NCBI GenBank assembly: GCA_963965975.1
Contig: OZ014411.1
Coordinates: forward strand, 14,958,501 to 15,022,500
Origin: Xestospongia bergquistia
Taxonomy: Eukaryota > Porifera > Demospongiae > Haplosclerida > Petrosiidae
Length of the DNA: 64,000 nucleotides
Reading direction: 5' to 3'
Shown: positions 1 to 11,632 of the stretch, one piece after another
Layout of the letters: every line of letters begins with the position of its first letter
Position numbering within the stretch: the stretch's first letter is position 1
Made by a program: the position numbers and the translations under genes
Notes under the pieces: generated by a model
What the model was told of the DNA's origin: nothing
What the model saw: the letters and a program-made list of their open reading frames with translations, nothing else
Databases searched by the model: none

Positions 1-912
1 GGCTTTTTAGGCTTCTTCATTCCAAATCAACTCGTTAGCTTTTAACAGTGTGTGTAATGGATGTACAATGTGTGCACAGTTAGGTATAAACCTGTGGTAA
101 AAGTTGACTAGCCCCAGGAACTTTCTCAGCTGTTTCATTGATTGTGGCTTGGGCAACTCTGTAATGGCTTGTACTTTAGTTTCAATGGGACGAATACCGT
201 TGGCATCAACGTAATGACCTAAAATAATGAGTCCATAGTCACTTAAACGTTGAAATACTGTCTTGGAATAGAGAGAGGAGAGATAACGAGATTGGGGGTT
301 GTAAAGATGAGGCCAGTATATTTATTTGTAAGTGAGTAACTGTGTCAAGTAAGCGTTTATTGTGTGCATCTACTAGTAGTTTATGACATTGTAAGAAGTC
401 GATACCTATAATTGGATACTGTACGTCTACTATAATGAAAACCCACTTGAATGATCTGCGTAGTCCTAAATTAAGTGCAATCAGCTTGGTACTGTAGGTG
501 CGAACTGAAGTATTGTTTGCTGCCTGAAGAGTTAAATTACTAGATTTGCATTGCCTGTCAAATCGAGACGGAGGGTATACACTAACTTCTGCCCCGTATC
601 CACTAGAAAACGTGTGTTTGATGTGCGATCATGAATAAAGAATAGACGACTGTTAGTGTTGCCAGGAGCACTGGTTGTCGTCAGTGACTGGCCTGTTCCT
701 TTCCCATCCAAGTGCACCGAGGTTGGCACTTTTTGGCATCATCCCCAAAACGGTGATGATACCAACAGAGATTGGAGGGCGGTTGTGTTTTACGTGGAAC
801 AGGGCTGGGTGAATGACAAGGGGACTTAGAGGGACGATGGTTAAATGAAGGTTATGGAAAATGCATGGATTTGAATAATGACTTGAGATCTGATATCTCT
901 GAACATAATTGA

Positions 913-1515
913 TCAACATCTGAGTTGGGTGTTGATTTGAGTTACTGCTGGTGCAGCTACATCCGTTACCGTTACTTTATCAGCTAGATCTGCCTGTTCT
1001 TCTAACAACTGAGATCCTCCAGCAGAAGCTAGAACCATTCTCACATTTGGGGGTAATCCTTGTAAAAATAAGTCCCATAGGAAAGCAGTGTCTGCCATTA
1101 CTGCTTTGTCTCCAAGGAGTTGTTTCATTATTCTAAGCAGCTGAGACGGCTTCCTATCACCTAGCTCTTCAATATTGAAGAGCTGCTGTAAGGGGCGTTG
1201 CTCTGACACCATAGTTCTTGCTATCAGTTGGGTCTTAAGGCTGTTGTTATAGGGGTTGGTTGCTGGGGGCTTAAGAATTATGGCTCTTACTTCTATAGCG
1301 ACCTCTGGCATCAGAGAAGCAATTACATGATCAAATTTGGTCTTCTGTGAGGTGATATTGCGGATACTGAACTGTGCATCCACTTGAGCAAACCATACCT
1401 CAGGGTCTGCAGGCCAAAAAGGAGGGATTTTGATGTTCGCAGCAGTAACCGCTGGGATTAAGGATGATGGCTGCTCCTGTTGCTATGGTGGTTCTTGCTG
1501 CTGTTCATCTGCCAT
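913..1515 (-). pseudogene. Ty3/gypsy Gag, broken (copy A)
   Basis: Starts at the ATG at 1,515 and reads in the Gag family that contains DAQFSIRNITSQKT and LFLQGLPPNVRMVLAS. The opening Gln-rich stretch is interrupted by TAG near 1,489, where copy B has CAG. There is also a 3-base insertion relative to copy B near 1,250, and substitutions of otherwise conserved residues. Gag forms the capsid of the retrotransposon particle. This copy is a relic. Confidence 0.75.
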
Positions 1516-1543
1516 GGCATACGATCACATCTGGGGTCACCAA

Positions 1544-1748
1544 TATAATATTTTGACTGAATACTATCACAAAATAATAATAATTGGAATATCTCCCGGT
1601 CAGCTTAAATAGACACAATGATTGATTATCTGCGATGTGTTTGATGTTACAAAATCATGTAGCATGGGGGCTATGTAAATATATGCAAGAGTGTGTATGC
1701 TGATGTCAAAGAAATTAAAAAGGGAATTTCAGAATCTTAACTACCACA
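1544..1748 (-). repeat. 5' LTR of the gypsy relic (copy A)
   Basis: About 205 bp, matching the two LTRs at 35,617-35,815 and 38,047-38,243. The primer-binding region lies on its gag side (plus-strand bases just left of 1,544), with the TTGGTGACCCC core on the minus strand. Confidence 0.75.
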
Positions 1749-2798
1749 GTTGTGAGGGTGATTGGGTTATGACTGCTCCTTACACTATCAGGATACCATT
1801 GATCTCCTCTTTTAAGTAGAATTGAGGTGTGCATGGTTCATTTAAACTTGGCCAACATTCTTGAGCAAACTTTGATGAGCAAGTGATGACTATAGAACTG
1901 AGTACACACTGGGCTTCCTCCAGTAGCCTGCCCCCTCTGCACTGCACATCAACTACATCCAAGACCACATGTTGAGTTCATACTGTATATGTGTGTCGTG
2001 TGTAATAAAAGTTCTTGCATCTACTGAGGCATTTGCATCTATAAGCATATAGATGCAACCAACCCACAGGTATAGAATTTAATAGACACCGTGGCTGAAG
2101 AGGAAGACATCCATACAAGAAATAGACATAAATAATAATTAGAAAAGGGAACTCTTTGTTTAATAAAAATTTAGCTGACCCATTTCACTAAATCTATTTT
2201 TTGTCTATTTTCACAAGGGACATTTTGTAATATTTGTCAGGCAAGTGACCACAGACAGACTCAAAACATTGATATAACAATAGTTGTTGTATTGTTATGT
2301 AACTTATAAGAACAAAGGCATTTGTTCACTGCTATGTACAAATCTGTTAGCCATGGATTGATACAATTCATGGAGGTAAAGTACTTCTCACCTTAACAGT
2401 CCCAGCAATTGAAGAATTTCATCTTCCACAAGACACAATGACACTAATGAAATCATTGTACATAAATAATTAATAAATTATAAACATTCTGTGTATTGGA
2501 AACTTTTTCTGCACAATTCTATAGTTGACATTATTTTTAAGCAATTTGTTTTTGCTAAAAATGCTAATTTCTAATTTGTTTATACACAACTAACTTAAAA
2601 TCTGTGTAAAATTACAACCAAGCATTAATCTTTGCAGATTTTGTGACTTTTCTGCTACTGAATAATAATTGCCAAAGCAATGAGTACTTTCTTGCTTTGT
2701 ATAACTCCAAATATTTTATAGGGTTTGTATATGTTTTAGTAAAAGTTTAGTGTATTAGTAGTTTAATTTTAGAGGTTGATACTTTCCTTTTATAATAG
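1749..2798. other. Upstream flank of the 16-exon gene, no confident exon
   Basis: AT-rich DNA shared with copy B (38,244-39,298). It holds a perfect 10-bp inverted repeat with a 4-base loop at 2,033-2,056 (arm TGCATCTATA), present in both copies. A possible minimal start exon, ATGGAG followed by GTAAAG, lies at 2,370-2,375 and would join in phase 0 to the first ankyrin exon. There is nothing else to support it. The real 5' exons of the gene may have been lost upstream. Confidence 0.4.
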
Positions 2799-5700
2799 GT
2801 TGGATGGGCAGCTCTTCATTATGCAAGTTATGAAGGGCATATAGACATTGTTGAAGTATTACTCAACCATGGAGCTAATATCAATATTGTTACTGAGGTA
2901 ATTAAAATCATGAGAATAAGTGTGTTTTACTCTAACATTTAAGTTGTGTGAACAGACAGTACCTATCAGAGCAGACATAGCATAGATTTTATAATTGTAC
3001 TACAATAACAATGAAAAGAAAATGTGCAAAACCCTTGAAACAATAGCAGATGAATTACACTGAGTGGTATCACTTTGTAATTGGCATGCTACCAATGTAT
3101 GAGAATTTAACAAGTAGTGAATCATTATTAGAAACCTAATTCTAAATAGTAACATCCATTGTAGTAATAAAAAGTGGTGTAGTCATTATAATTTTCACTC
3201 TTGTATTTCTGCTCTAACATTTGTGGTGATTTGTTATGTCTAAGTTCATTTACAATATAGTAGACAGTAAGTATCATATAATGTAATATAACTTATATGT
3301 TTAGTGACTACATTTTTCTTTATTTTTGTCTCTTTTATATTTTTGCTCCCATATTTATGGCAATATGATTACTTGGCATCCCTATGTCTCATTAACAATA
3401 TCATAGGAGGTAAGTTTGATATAATATAATACAACCTATAATTTTATTAAATACAAAATTGTTATTTTATTTGTTTTTATATTTTCCCACATTTATGATA
3501 ATATGATTACTTGTCATATCTATGTGTCATTTAAATATAATAGTGGGTAAGTGTGATATAATGTAATATAACTTTTAAGTTTATTAAATACAATATTGTA
3601 TTTTTATTTGCTATATATTTATTTCCACATTTATCATGATATGATTACTTGTCACCTCTATGTGTCATTTACAATATGATAGCGGGTAAATGTGATATAT
3701 TGTAATACAAATTATAAGTTTATTAAATTCAATATTGTTTTATATTTTTTTCTCCCGCATTTATGGTAATATGATTACTTGTCATCCCTATGTGCCTTTT
3801 GCAATATAATAGTCGGTAAGTGTGATATAATGTAATACAACATATAAGTTTATTAAGTGCAATGTTGTTATTTTAGTTATTCTTATATTTTTTCTCCCAC
3901 ATTTATGATAATGTAAATACTTGTCATCTCTATGTGTCATTTAAATTATAATAGCTGGTAAGTGTGATAAATGTAATACAACTTATAACTTTATTGAATA
4001 CAATATTTTATGTTATTCATTCTTATATTTTTCTCCCACATTTATGATAACATGATTACTTGCTATCCCTATGTGTCATTTACGATATAATAGTTGGTAA
4101 GTGTGATATAATGTAATACAACTTATAACTTTATTGAATGCAATATTTTTATTTTATTTATTTTATATTTTTGCTCCCACATATATGATAATCTAAATAC
4201 TTCTCATCTCTATGTCAATTAAAGTATAATAGGAGGAATTTGTTATATATTGTAATACAACCTCTAATTTTATTTAATACGATATTGTTATTTTTTATTC
4301 TTATTTTTTTCCTCCCTCATTTATGACAATATTATTGCTTATCACCTAAAATGTTTCACATACAATATAATAGCCAGTAAGTGTGATATATTGTGGTGTA
4401 GTTTCTAATTCTATGCACAGCAATGTTCATTTACTCTATTGTTTGTTTCCACATTAACAGTCTTATAATTGCTTGGCATCTCAATGTATTCTTTATAATT
4501 TAGTATAATATAATTTAATATATTAGTCAATGCTACATTATCATTGTAAAATATAAGCTACTTTCATACAAAAAATTATCAAGTTTTTGTAATTTTTGTT
4601 GTCATAAGTAGGCACATTAAAGCTCTTTAATGCTTCTCACACATTTATTGGTTTTGGCTTTGTCGTGGTTTATCTCATTTAGCATATTTTAGAATGGGCT
4701 TACATTCTAGACAGAATTATTGTTTGTTTAAAGTAATTTTAGTATAATATTACAGTGTGTTTACCATTAGTAATGTAGTCTTTTGTTATTGCTCTTCATT
4801 ATAACAATTATAATGATAGCATTACTATAAACATATTATATTGCCAGGAGCCAATAACATCAAATAAGTAAGTAGTATTTAACTATGTTGGTATAGCATA
4901 AAGTAAATAGTTTCTTGACAATGACTATATAAGGAAATGTTAAATGGTCAGATATGTTCATTGTTTAGTTAATTACTTTCATGATGTTGATGTATTTAAG
5001 CTTTCAAAAAGTTGTCTTAAAGTGACTGCTATAGTTTGTCTAATAGTGTAACAGTTTTTGTAAGTTTGAGTTACACTCCCTTTAACAGTTCTTTTTTAAA
5101 ATAAGAATTATTGATTTTTTCACACTTTGTTTGACTAGATATTATCAAGGTATTGTTATGTGGTAATATTGTGATTGTTTACCTTGTATAATGATTGTTA
5201 ATTTAATTAATGTAAGTGTTGAAATTTAATTTGTTAAATTATTTACACACATTGTGGATAATTGAGAGTACATGACTCCTTGAAAAGAGATTATGTTGCT
5301 ATACTAGTATTGTGGTGTTGTTAACATAGCATAGAGACTTATAGAATTTTTTTGAGAACTTGCAGATTTGACAGTGTAATTTACCTTTTTGTTAAGTTAT
5401 TTGTTGAATTTTTTGATGAGAGAGATAAATAATTGTTTTTTTTTTCAAAATCTTTTCTGAAATGGCATGAGTAAATTGTCTTTGGCATGAGTAAATTGAC
5501 ATCTAGTTCTTCCTCTATGCTACTAAGAAGCAAGCAATAATAATATGGTCACTGACTGTTGTGAAGTGTCAAATTATTTTGAAAATGTCATGTTGATAAT
5601 TGTGCAAAAATATGTCAATTGTGATGTGATGGGTACGTATATTTTCGCACTTAAGAGTGTTACTTGTATTGATAACATTACTGTAAGAGTTGTTGCGAGT

Positions 5701-8700
5701 AGTTTGTTTAGCATAAAAGTAGTTGATTAGACTCATACTTTGTAATGTTGTCTATGTTTATAATGTTACTAGTGTACTCATGTAATGAATACATGTATGT
5801 AACACTACTAGTATAGATAATGTACAAATGTTATAATATATATTTTAGTTCACATTAATGTGGTAATTATAATTTATTTAGGTGGGATCTACTCCAGTCA
5901 TATTAGCAACAAAGAGGGGACATAAAGATATTGTTTTGATTTTAGCACAGAAAGGAGCCAATCTAGACATTGTTAACAAAGTAAGTGTTCATGTACATAT
6001 GTTATAAACAAATCTTGTATGACTGAGGATAAAATGTGGTTGTCTTAACAAAATATGGAAAATGAATGATTATCACAATGAAACTATTTTTTTAATAAAA
6101 TTAGAATAAAGATTAAAATTTTAATAAATTTTCTAATAATCTATTCCAATGCACACAAATATAACGGTGAATTGTCAAGATGTAAAACAACATCTTTGAA
6201 TTTCTCTTTAAAATTATGATTATATATATATATATATATTGAATAATTGTTGGTAGCATGGTTTGGCATAATGTATTGTTAATATATGAATAGTAAACAA
6301 GAATGACTACAGTAAACCATGCCTATATATTGTTTATATCACTGAAGCCATACACTAAACATATTATGGGGTGCAATTTAATATGTGAAATTGAAACTGC
6401 TTACTAACATGATGTCACTTTTTGCATTTTCAATTTTAGTACTGAATTTAATTTTTTTTTCTTTTGCCATATAATGTTATTGTTACGTGAACACAAAATC
6501 ATTATTCTACCAGCCTGCAGGACACCATTTTTATTTATTATTCATTGCATAATTAAAATTATTATAATGAATAATAACAAGTAAAACGTCTTTAGACCTC
6601 ACTAAGATATAAAAACTGTGCTGCCATTACTTTTGTGACAACAATATTCGACATCCACATTATGCAAGAATTTTGTTATTATAGAGTTATGTAATCATCA
6701 GTAGCATCAAATTAACGTCATGATGCCTTTATACTGTTTAACATATAGCTATCAGACCCAGAATGGTAAAACACTAATATGTAACACAGTCATTGTACAT
6801 ATGTATGCATAGTCATGTATGTAGTACATGACTATTTGTGACAAGGTCAGTCTATGAGTTATTGTATTGTTAATCTACTTTAACACAGGATGGCAATACT
6901 GCATTGCATATTGCTTGCAAAGAAGGTCGTATAAACATTATACAATCCTTGCTATGTTATGGAGCAGATATGACTATTAAGAATAAAGAGGGTAACACTC
7001 CATTAGATGAATGTCAAGACACAAGCAAGGATGAAATTGTTAGTCTTGTCTCTGAGTACAATCCAAAACGAGGTGAGACATTAAACAAAGACTATGTAGC
7101 ACTCCTGATTTTTTTATTTAGTTTTGGAAGATGTGTCTAAATGGAATATTGAGCACCTCAATGAAGAGCAAATTTTTGAAAAACCAGAGTATGGAATCAA
7201 GTTTATTATCCCACCATCATCAGTGGAAGTAGGGCAAGAAGTCAAAACTGAAGTCAACGTAGTTGCACCAGAAGAGTCAGAGATCATCTTGCCTCCTGAT
7301 GTTGAGCTTGTTAGCTGTTTTTATAAAATTGAAATAAGAGGAAAATTCTCTAGACCTATTGAGGTTTATATTCAACACAATGTTGAGCTAAGGTCACAAA
7401 AGGAAAGCCAACAGCTAGCATTTATCAGGGCTAAAGGACCACCACCCTACAAGTTTGAGTTGTTACAAACTGAATCAGACCAAGTGTTCAGACCTTATGA
7501 CAATTCTGGTGTTGTAAGAACTTCCAATTTTTCTTTTGTTGCTATTGTCATCAAAAAAATAAAGAGTGCTCTAATTCGACAGCCATCTCAAAGTTATGTA
7601 ATGACAGTCTTTTTTAAGGAGATGATAAAGTTTTGTTGGGAAATACAAGCAGTGGTCACAAAAAATCTTGGACCTTTTCTTGAGGTATGTAGACATAACA
7701 AAAAGAGAACTACAATACCATATTACCACTGCATATGTGTTCTTTTGTCTATGTTAGAGAGTGAACACAGAGAAACGTTTTGAAAACTGGAAAAGGATAG
7801 ATCCAGTTACTTTCTTTGATCCTGATATTAATGAAGTTACAATTACAAATGAGTATTATGACATTAAGCCAATGATGAATCCATTTCAAGTAAAGCTCAG
7901 TTGATTTTATGATCTTTTAAATATAGTGTCATTTAAGGTTTGTAGGAAAGTAGTTGATAAATGTCAACCAGACATGGCCCTACCTTACTTAAAATTTAAA
8001 GTCTCTCTCAAAGATAAGAAAGAACTCACTGACATAGAGCTCACTTTTAAAGGAACAAGTCAACAAATGAGTTTGGTAATTGCTAGTTACGAGTTGCAAC
8101 AAATACAGGAGAAAACAAGTGAGAGACCATAAAGATAGGATCTAGTCATGTTTCTGTTAGCATAAAACATTGCTGGACCTTTTATAAAATACTGAATATT
8201 CTAATATGTATGCTCCTTTCCTGATAGTTAACTCTGCCAGCACTATTACTCCTAGTACTGCCAGTATGACTAGTAGTCCTCCTTCTACCCATATGCAGTC
8301 ATCATATTATCCATTAGGAATATCTGATCAATTATTATGTGAGTTATGCAATATGCAAGCTGATGGATAATTTGTCATTAACTTAATTAAATCATCTTTC
8401 ACATTTTCCCATTATTAGGTAAAGAGCCCAAGAAAAAACACCTGATGACACTACTTCACAAAATTAAATACATGTGGAATACTATTGGTGAACAACTTGA
8501 AGTGCGTTATGGTGATATAAAGTCTGCTGAATATAATGTGGCATATAGTGATACCACAAAACTCTCAGAAGTCCTTCAGGTGTGGATAGATAAGAGAACG
8601 TGTGAAGTATCTTGGAGAATGATCATCACTGTTGTCAAGGAACCACCTGTAGAAAACAAAGTAGTAGCTGAGACAATAAATCAATTCTTAACAAGACCTG

Positions 8701-9244
8701 ATATTAGGAATGAATATCTCCCTTCTCATCAACCTGGTAAAGTTAATAAAATTATTTTTAACACCTGTTCCTATATTACTCTATAGGTCAAGTGTTTACC
8801 ACTTTTAATTCTCTACCTCCAGTTAAACCAAAACCTACTGAGATAAGAGGTATAACTATATAGCTAGATATTAAATAACTCGTTTGTATGTTTGTTATAT
8901 TGCAGATCATCCTACTACTAAACCTCCAATTGCACCAAAACCTGCTAAAAGAAAGGTATGCACAACTAAATAGACTATAAGATACATTATCGGTCAACCT
9001 TTATCTGGTACCCAACCTCCAAATATACCACAATTTATTGAGAAGATAAATATGCAACAATTAGACAACTTTCTTTATATGCCATGAACATATTTGAAGG
9101 GATTTAATTTTTTTCTAGTAAAAGTAGATGAAATGGAACAAGAAGCTCCCTTACAATCATTGAATCCTATTGGAGTAAGTTAATTATAGTTATTATGATT
9201 TATTACTATATTGTGCTCATATATTTTCTGATATGCACATGCAC

Positions 9245-9299
<55 letters not shown>

Positions 9300-10718
9300 A
9301 TATATATAAAAGAATGTGTTTATTAATATAATGAATGCATCTCTCCATTAGTTTGCTGCTCATTGTCTTCATAACCAAGCTAGACAATGGGAAGAAAAAG
9401 ATAATGATTTGATTGTAGCTGTTAAACATATGGCCAGACTGATGTTCCATATGTCAAAGTTTGCCCAGTAAATGTTATTGAGTGAAATGTATACTTCAAT
9501 ATGTAGTTTATAAAATGTTCATATAACTGTACATCACAAATACAAATATACCTGCTGTAGTTTAAATAGTCAGTAATGAAATTAATACTATATATAACCT
9601 AAGTATTGTATACTAATGTATTACTTTCTGTTTAATGATAATTACAAATACCTTTCCTTTATAGAGATGAAAAAAGTGATGTTAATTCTATAAAAGATTT
9701 TATTGAAACAGCTAATCTTATTGTCAAAGACAGTAAGGAGGTTGTTAAAATAGCTAAACAAGTTACTGAGCTCTGTACAGACACACAACTAAAAAATGTG
9801 AGTTACAGAGTTTGATAACAAAAATATTAATACATAGAGTACCTTTAATGTGTGCATGTGAGTAATAAAATTATAATTAGTTAAGACTTCTTATATGAAT
9901 TGATTGTAACTGTAACATTTATTCACACTAGAGTCTGGTCATTTACAAACTTCTCTTTAATTCCATTTAACACATTCCTTTATAGACTCTGTCGAAAATT
10001 CTTGATGGTATTCTAAATTATGCCACACAACTCAAAATAAATGTTGGTGTGCATGCAAGACGAGGAGAAGATGGTAAGTTATAAACTGTGGGTGTATTAG
10101 TAGTCAATCATTGCTATAACTCACAAACAGAGGTACACTTATATAATCAAGACAATATTTTTCCTTTAATTAATAATAAGCTTAGCAGAGCAACAAAAAT
10201 AATTAACAATAACACAATATTTTTGTAAGGTTTGAAATAATTACAGTTGATCTAAAAATGTAAGTATATAGTCATCATGTTATACAACTCGTTTTACAAA
10301 TGTGAGAGTAAACTATATGATGAGTTATATGATAGATTGTTTCTAAGACTTAGAGTAATTAAGTACTATATTCCACACAGTGAGTACTCCTATGGTTAAA
10401 AGCTGTTGTTTGCATTATAATAATGTGGCTATATTATTTTGCATAATGTTAACCTTTCTTTAGCAAGTCTATATTACACATGTACATATATTTATGTTAA
10501 TATAGTATTACACTACAATGTACCTTATCCACCTTGTTTAATTCCTTGATTGTATAGACCTAGAAGGAGATAAAGAAGCTACTAGTTTGTTGACAGTTAA
10601 TGCTGAGAATCTCATGACTGCTGTTGGTGAAGTACTTGATACCACAGAGAGTGCTTTAGTAAAAGTACCTTCAGATGCTCGTGCACACTTGACTGGTGTA
10701 AGCTGGATTAAAAAATAA
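2799..10718 (+). CDS. Ankyrin-ZU5-UPA-Death-vinculin tail protein, copy A (5' end not found)
   Basis: Exons by splice sites and phase: 2799-2897, 5882-5980, 6889-7072, 7122-7684, 7758-7889, 7938-8118, 8228-8338, 8419-8736, 8787-8849, [8906-8955 probably skipped], 9119-9174, 9352-9467, 9665-9797, 9986-10073, 10558-10718. Omitting 8906-8955 gives 768 codons with the frame open throughout. The first two exons are 99 bp, exactly one ankyrin repeat each (WAALHYASYEGHIDIVEVLL). A ZU5 domain follows (about residues 148-270, YGIKFIIPPSS), then a UPA-like region (290-420), a Thr/Ser-rich link, a Death domain (about 470-560, with WNTIGEQL and VLQVWIDK) and a Pro-rich link. The last ~165 residues resemble vinculin tail: KHMARLMFHMSKF, CTDTQLKNTL, TQLKINVGVHA, NAENLMTAV. 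ZU5-UPA-Death is the UNC5/ankyrin/PIDD arrangement; Vt binds F-actin and PIP2. The role is inferred: coupling death-fold or adhesion signalling to the cytoskeleton. No start codon is assigned. Confidence 0.8.
3240..4430. repeat. Intronic minisatellite, ~135-bp unit, about 9 copies (copy A)
   Basis: Units begin near 3,265, 3,412, 3,546, 3,685, 3,813, 3,957, 4,096, 4,235 and 4,375. Each has a GGTAAGTGTGATATAATG-like core, a T-rich tract, CTCCCACATTTATG and a TATGTGTCATT segment. The array fills the intron between the first and second ankyrin exons. The first and last units are the most diverged, which is normal for old tandem arrays. The same array is present in copy B at 39,735-40,925. Confidence 0.85.
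4431..5881. other. Rest of ankyrin intron 1, nothing recognised
   Basis: AT-rich sequence between the minisatellite and the second ankyrin exon. No conserved reading frame. The 61-codon open frame at 5,545-5,730 is interrupted by substitutions in copy B and is judged chance. Confidence 0.5.
7073..7121 (+). other. 49-bp micro-intron in the 16-exon gene
   Basis: GTGAG donor and TTTAG acceptor between the third ankyrin exon and the ZU5 exon. Copy A has 49 bp, so retention would shift the frame. In copy B the intron is 48 bp with no stop, so retention would insert 16 residues. Confidence 0.7.
9248..9300. repeat. (TA)n microsatellite
   Basis: About 25 TA units in the intron before the first vinculin-tail exon. 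Copy B has a (CA)n tract at the matching place (45,846-45,900). Confidence 0.9.
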
Positions 10719-11632
10719 CACTGAACTAGTGAACTCAATTGATTGCTGCGCTTTTTACATGTACCATTTAGTTACCTCAACTAGTAGTGTAGTTTTTTAG
10801 ATGTATTGGTATTTGTAGTTGCTGATTTTGTTTTCCTCAAAATGATCTCATTTCAATTGAGTATTCATTTTACTGATATGGCTACAAAATTAAACTGTTA
10901 ACCTCGCCCATTCCAACTCGACCACAAGTTGTGCATATTCCCTCCACCAATTACTCCGTGAGATAAGTATCCATTACAGCTCTCAACAATTTAGTTTTCA
11001 GTTTTTTGAAGTTAATGATAGTGCAACCAACGCCAAAATAGAACATTTCCAATACAACAAGAAGTTAAAAACAATGTAACACTAAGTATTACTGAATGGT
11101 CCCAGTAGATGGTATATAAGATAACATACACATGAACTATTACTAAATAAAAACTTAAAACAAGTACTAGAGTTCCTTATAACAGTCACAGGAGATAGTA
11201 ACACAAGATAGAACTGTAATTTAACAAAAAACCTGATAATGTACAATTAACAATAAATAATAGATAGAATCACAGGAGTTATTATCATATCAAACATTAA
11301 TAAAACACTTGACAGTTTCAGAAAATGTAATACAGGTACATACAATATGTATAATATAATAGGAAGTTGAAAACATTATATAACACAAAGTATTACAGAA
11401 GAGTCTAACAGGAATTTGCATGTAACGTAACATACACAGGAGCTATTGCTGGACAAAAGTCAGAATACAGTAGTACAACTATAGTAGTAGAAACTTCCAT
11501 GGATAAATCAATGTAACAAGAACCTAATGTAACAGATAAGTAACAAGACTTTAAACAAAGATACTAGTAAATTGTTGACACTAGTAGATTTGTTGTGGAT
11601 ATGTGATTTACAAAAGTATGTAATTTTAGTGT
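10719..11632. other. Intergenic; two diverged ~290-bp repeats
   Basis: From 11,057 to about 11,630 two related segments follow each other. Each opens with an AGGAAGTTGAAAAC / AAGAAGTTAAAAAC motif and contains GTATTAC and ACATACACAGGAGCTATT-like strings. Copy B has the same pair at 54,238-54,815. The first ~330 bp include the unmatched bridge between duplication blocks 1 and 2. No gene seen. Confidence 0.55.

Larger units (their letters stand above)
1..1748 (-). mobile_element. Decayed Ty3/gypsy LTR retrotransposon, copy A (partial)
   Basis: Read on the minus strand, the right end is an LTR (about 1,544-1,748), followed by gag, a protease fragment and, after an internal deletion near 270-280, a piece of reverse transcriptase. 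The RT piece (about 245 down to 1) carries the thumb/connection hallmarks GHYVDANGI and LRKFLGLVNFYHRFIP, then an in-frame stop near the window edge. Gag has a stop codon near 1,489, a few codons after its start, and the protease frame is shifted near 660. The element therefore cannot be active. The LTR, gag and protease are about 95% like copy B (35,617-38,243), and the homology runs on into the flanking DNA, so these are duplicated copies of one insertion rather than two insertions. Left end lies outside the window. Confidence 0.85.

Noticed and set aside
3240..4430. Possible CRISPR-like or other prokaryotic array
   Set aside because: Units are contiguous and diverged with no unique spacers, and the array lies in an intron of a eukaryotic gene.
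9217..9450. 77-codon minus-strand frame across the (TA)n tract
   Set aside because: Most of it is translated microsatellite (YIYIYI) and it runs antisense to a vinculin-tail exon.
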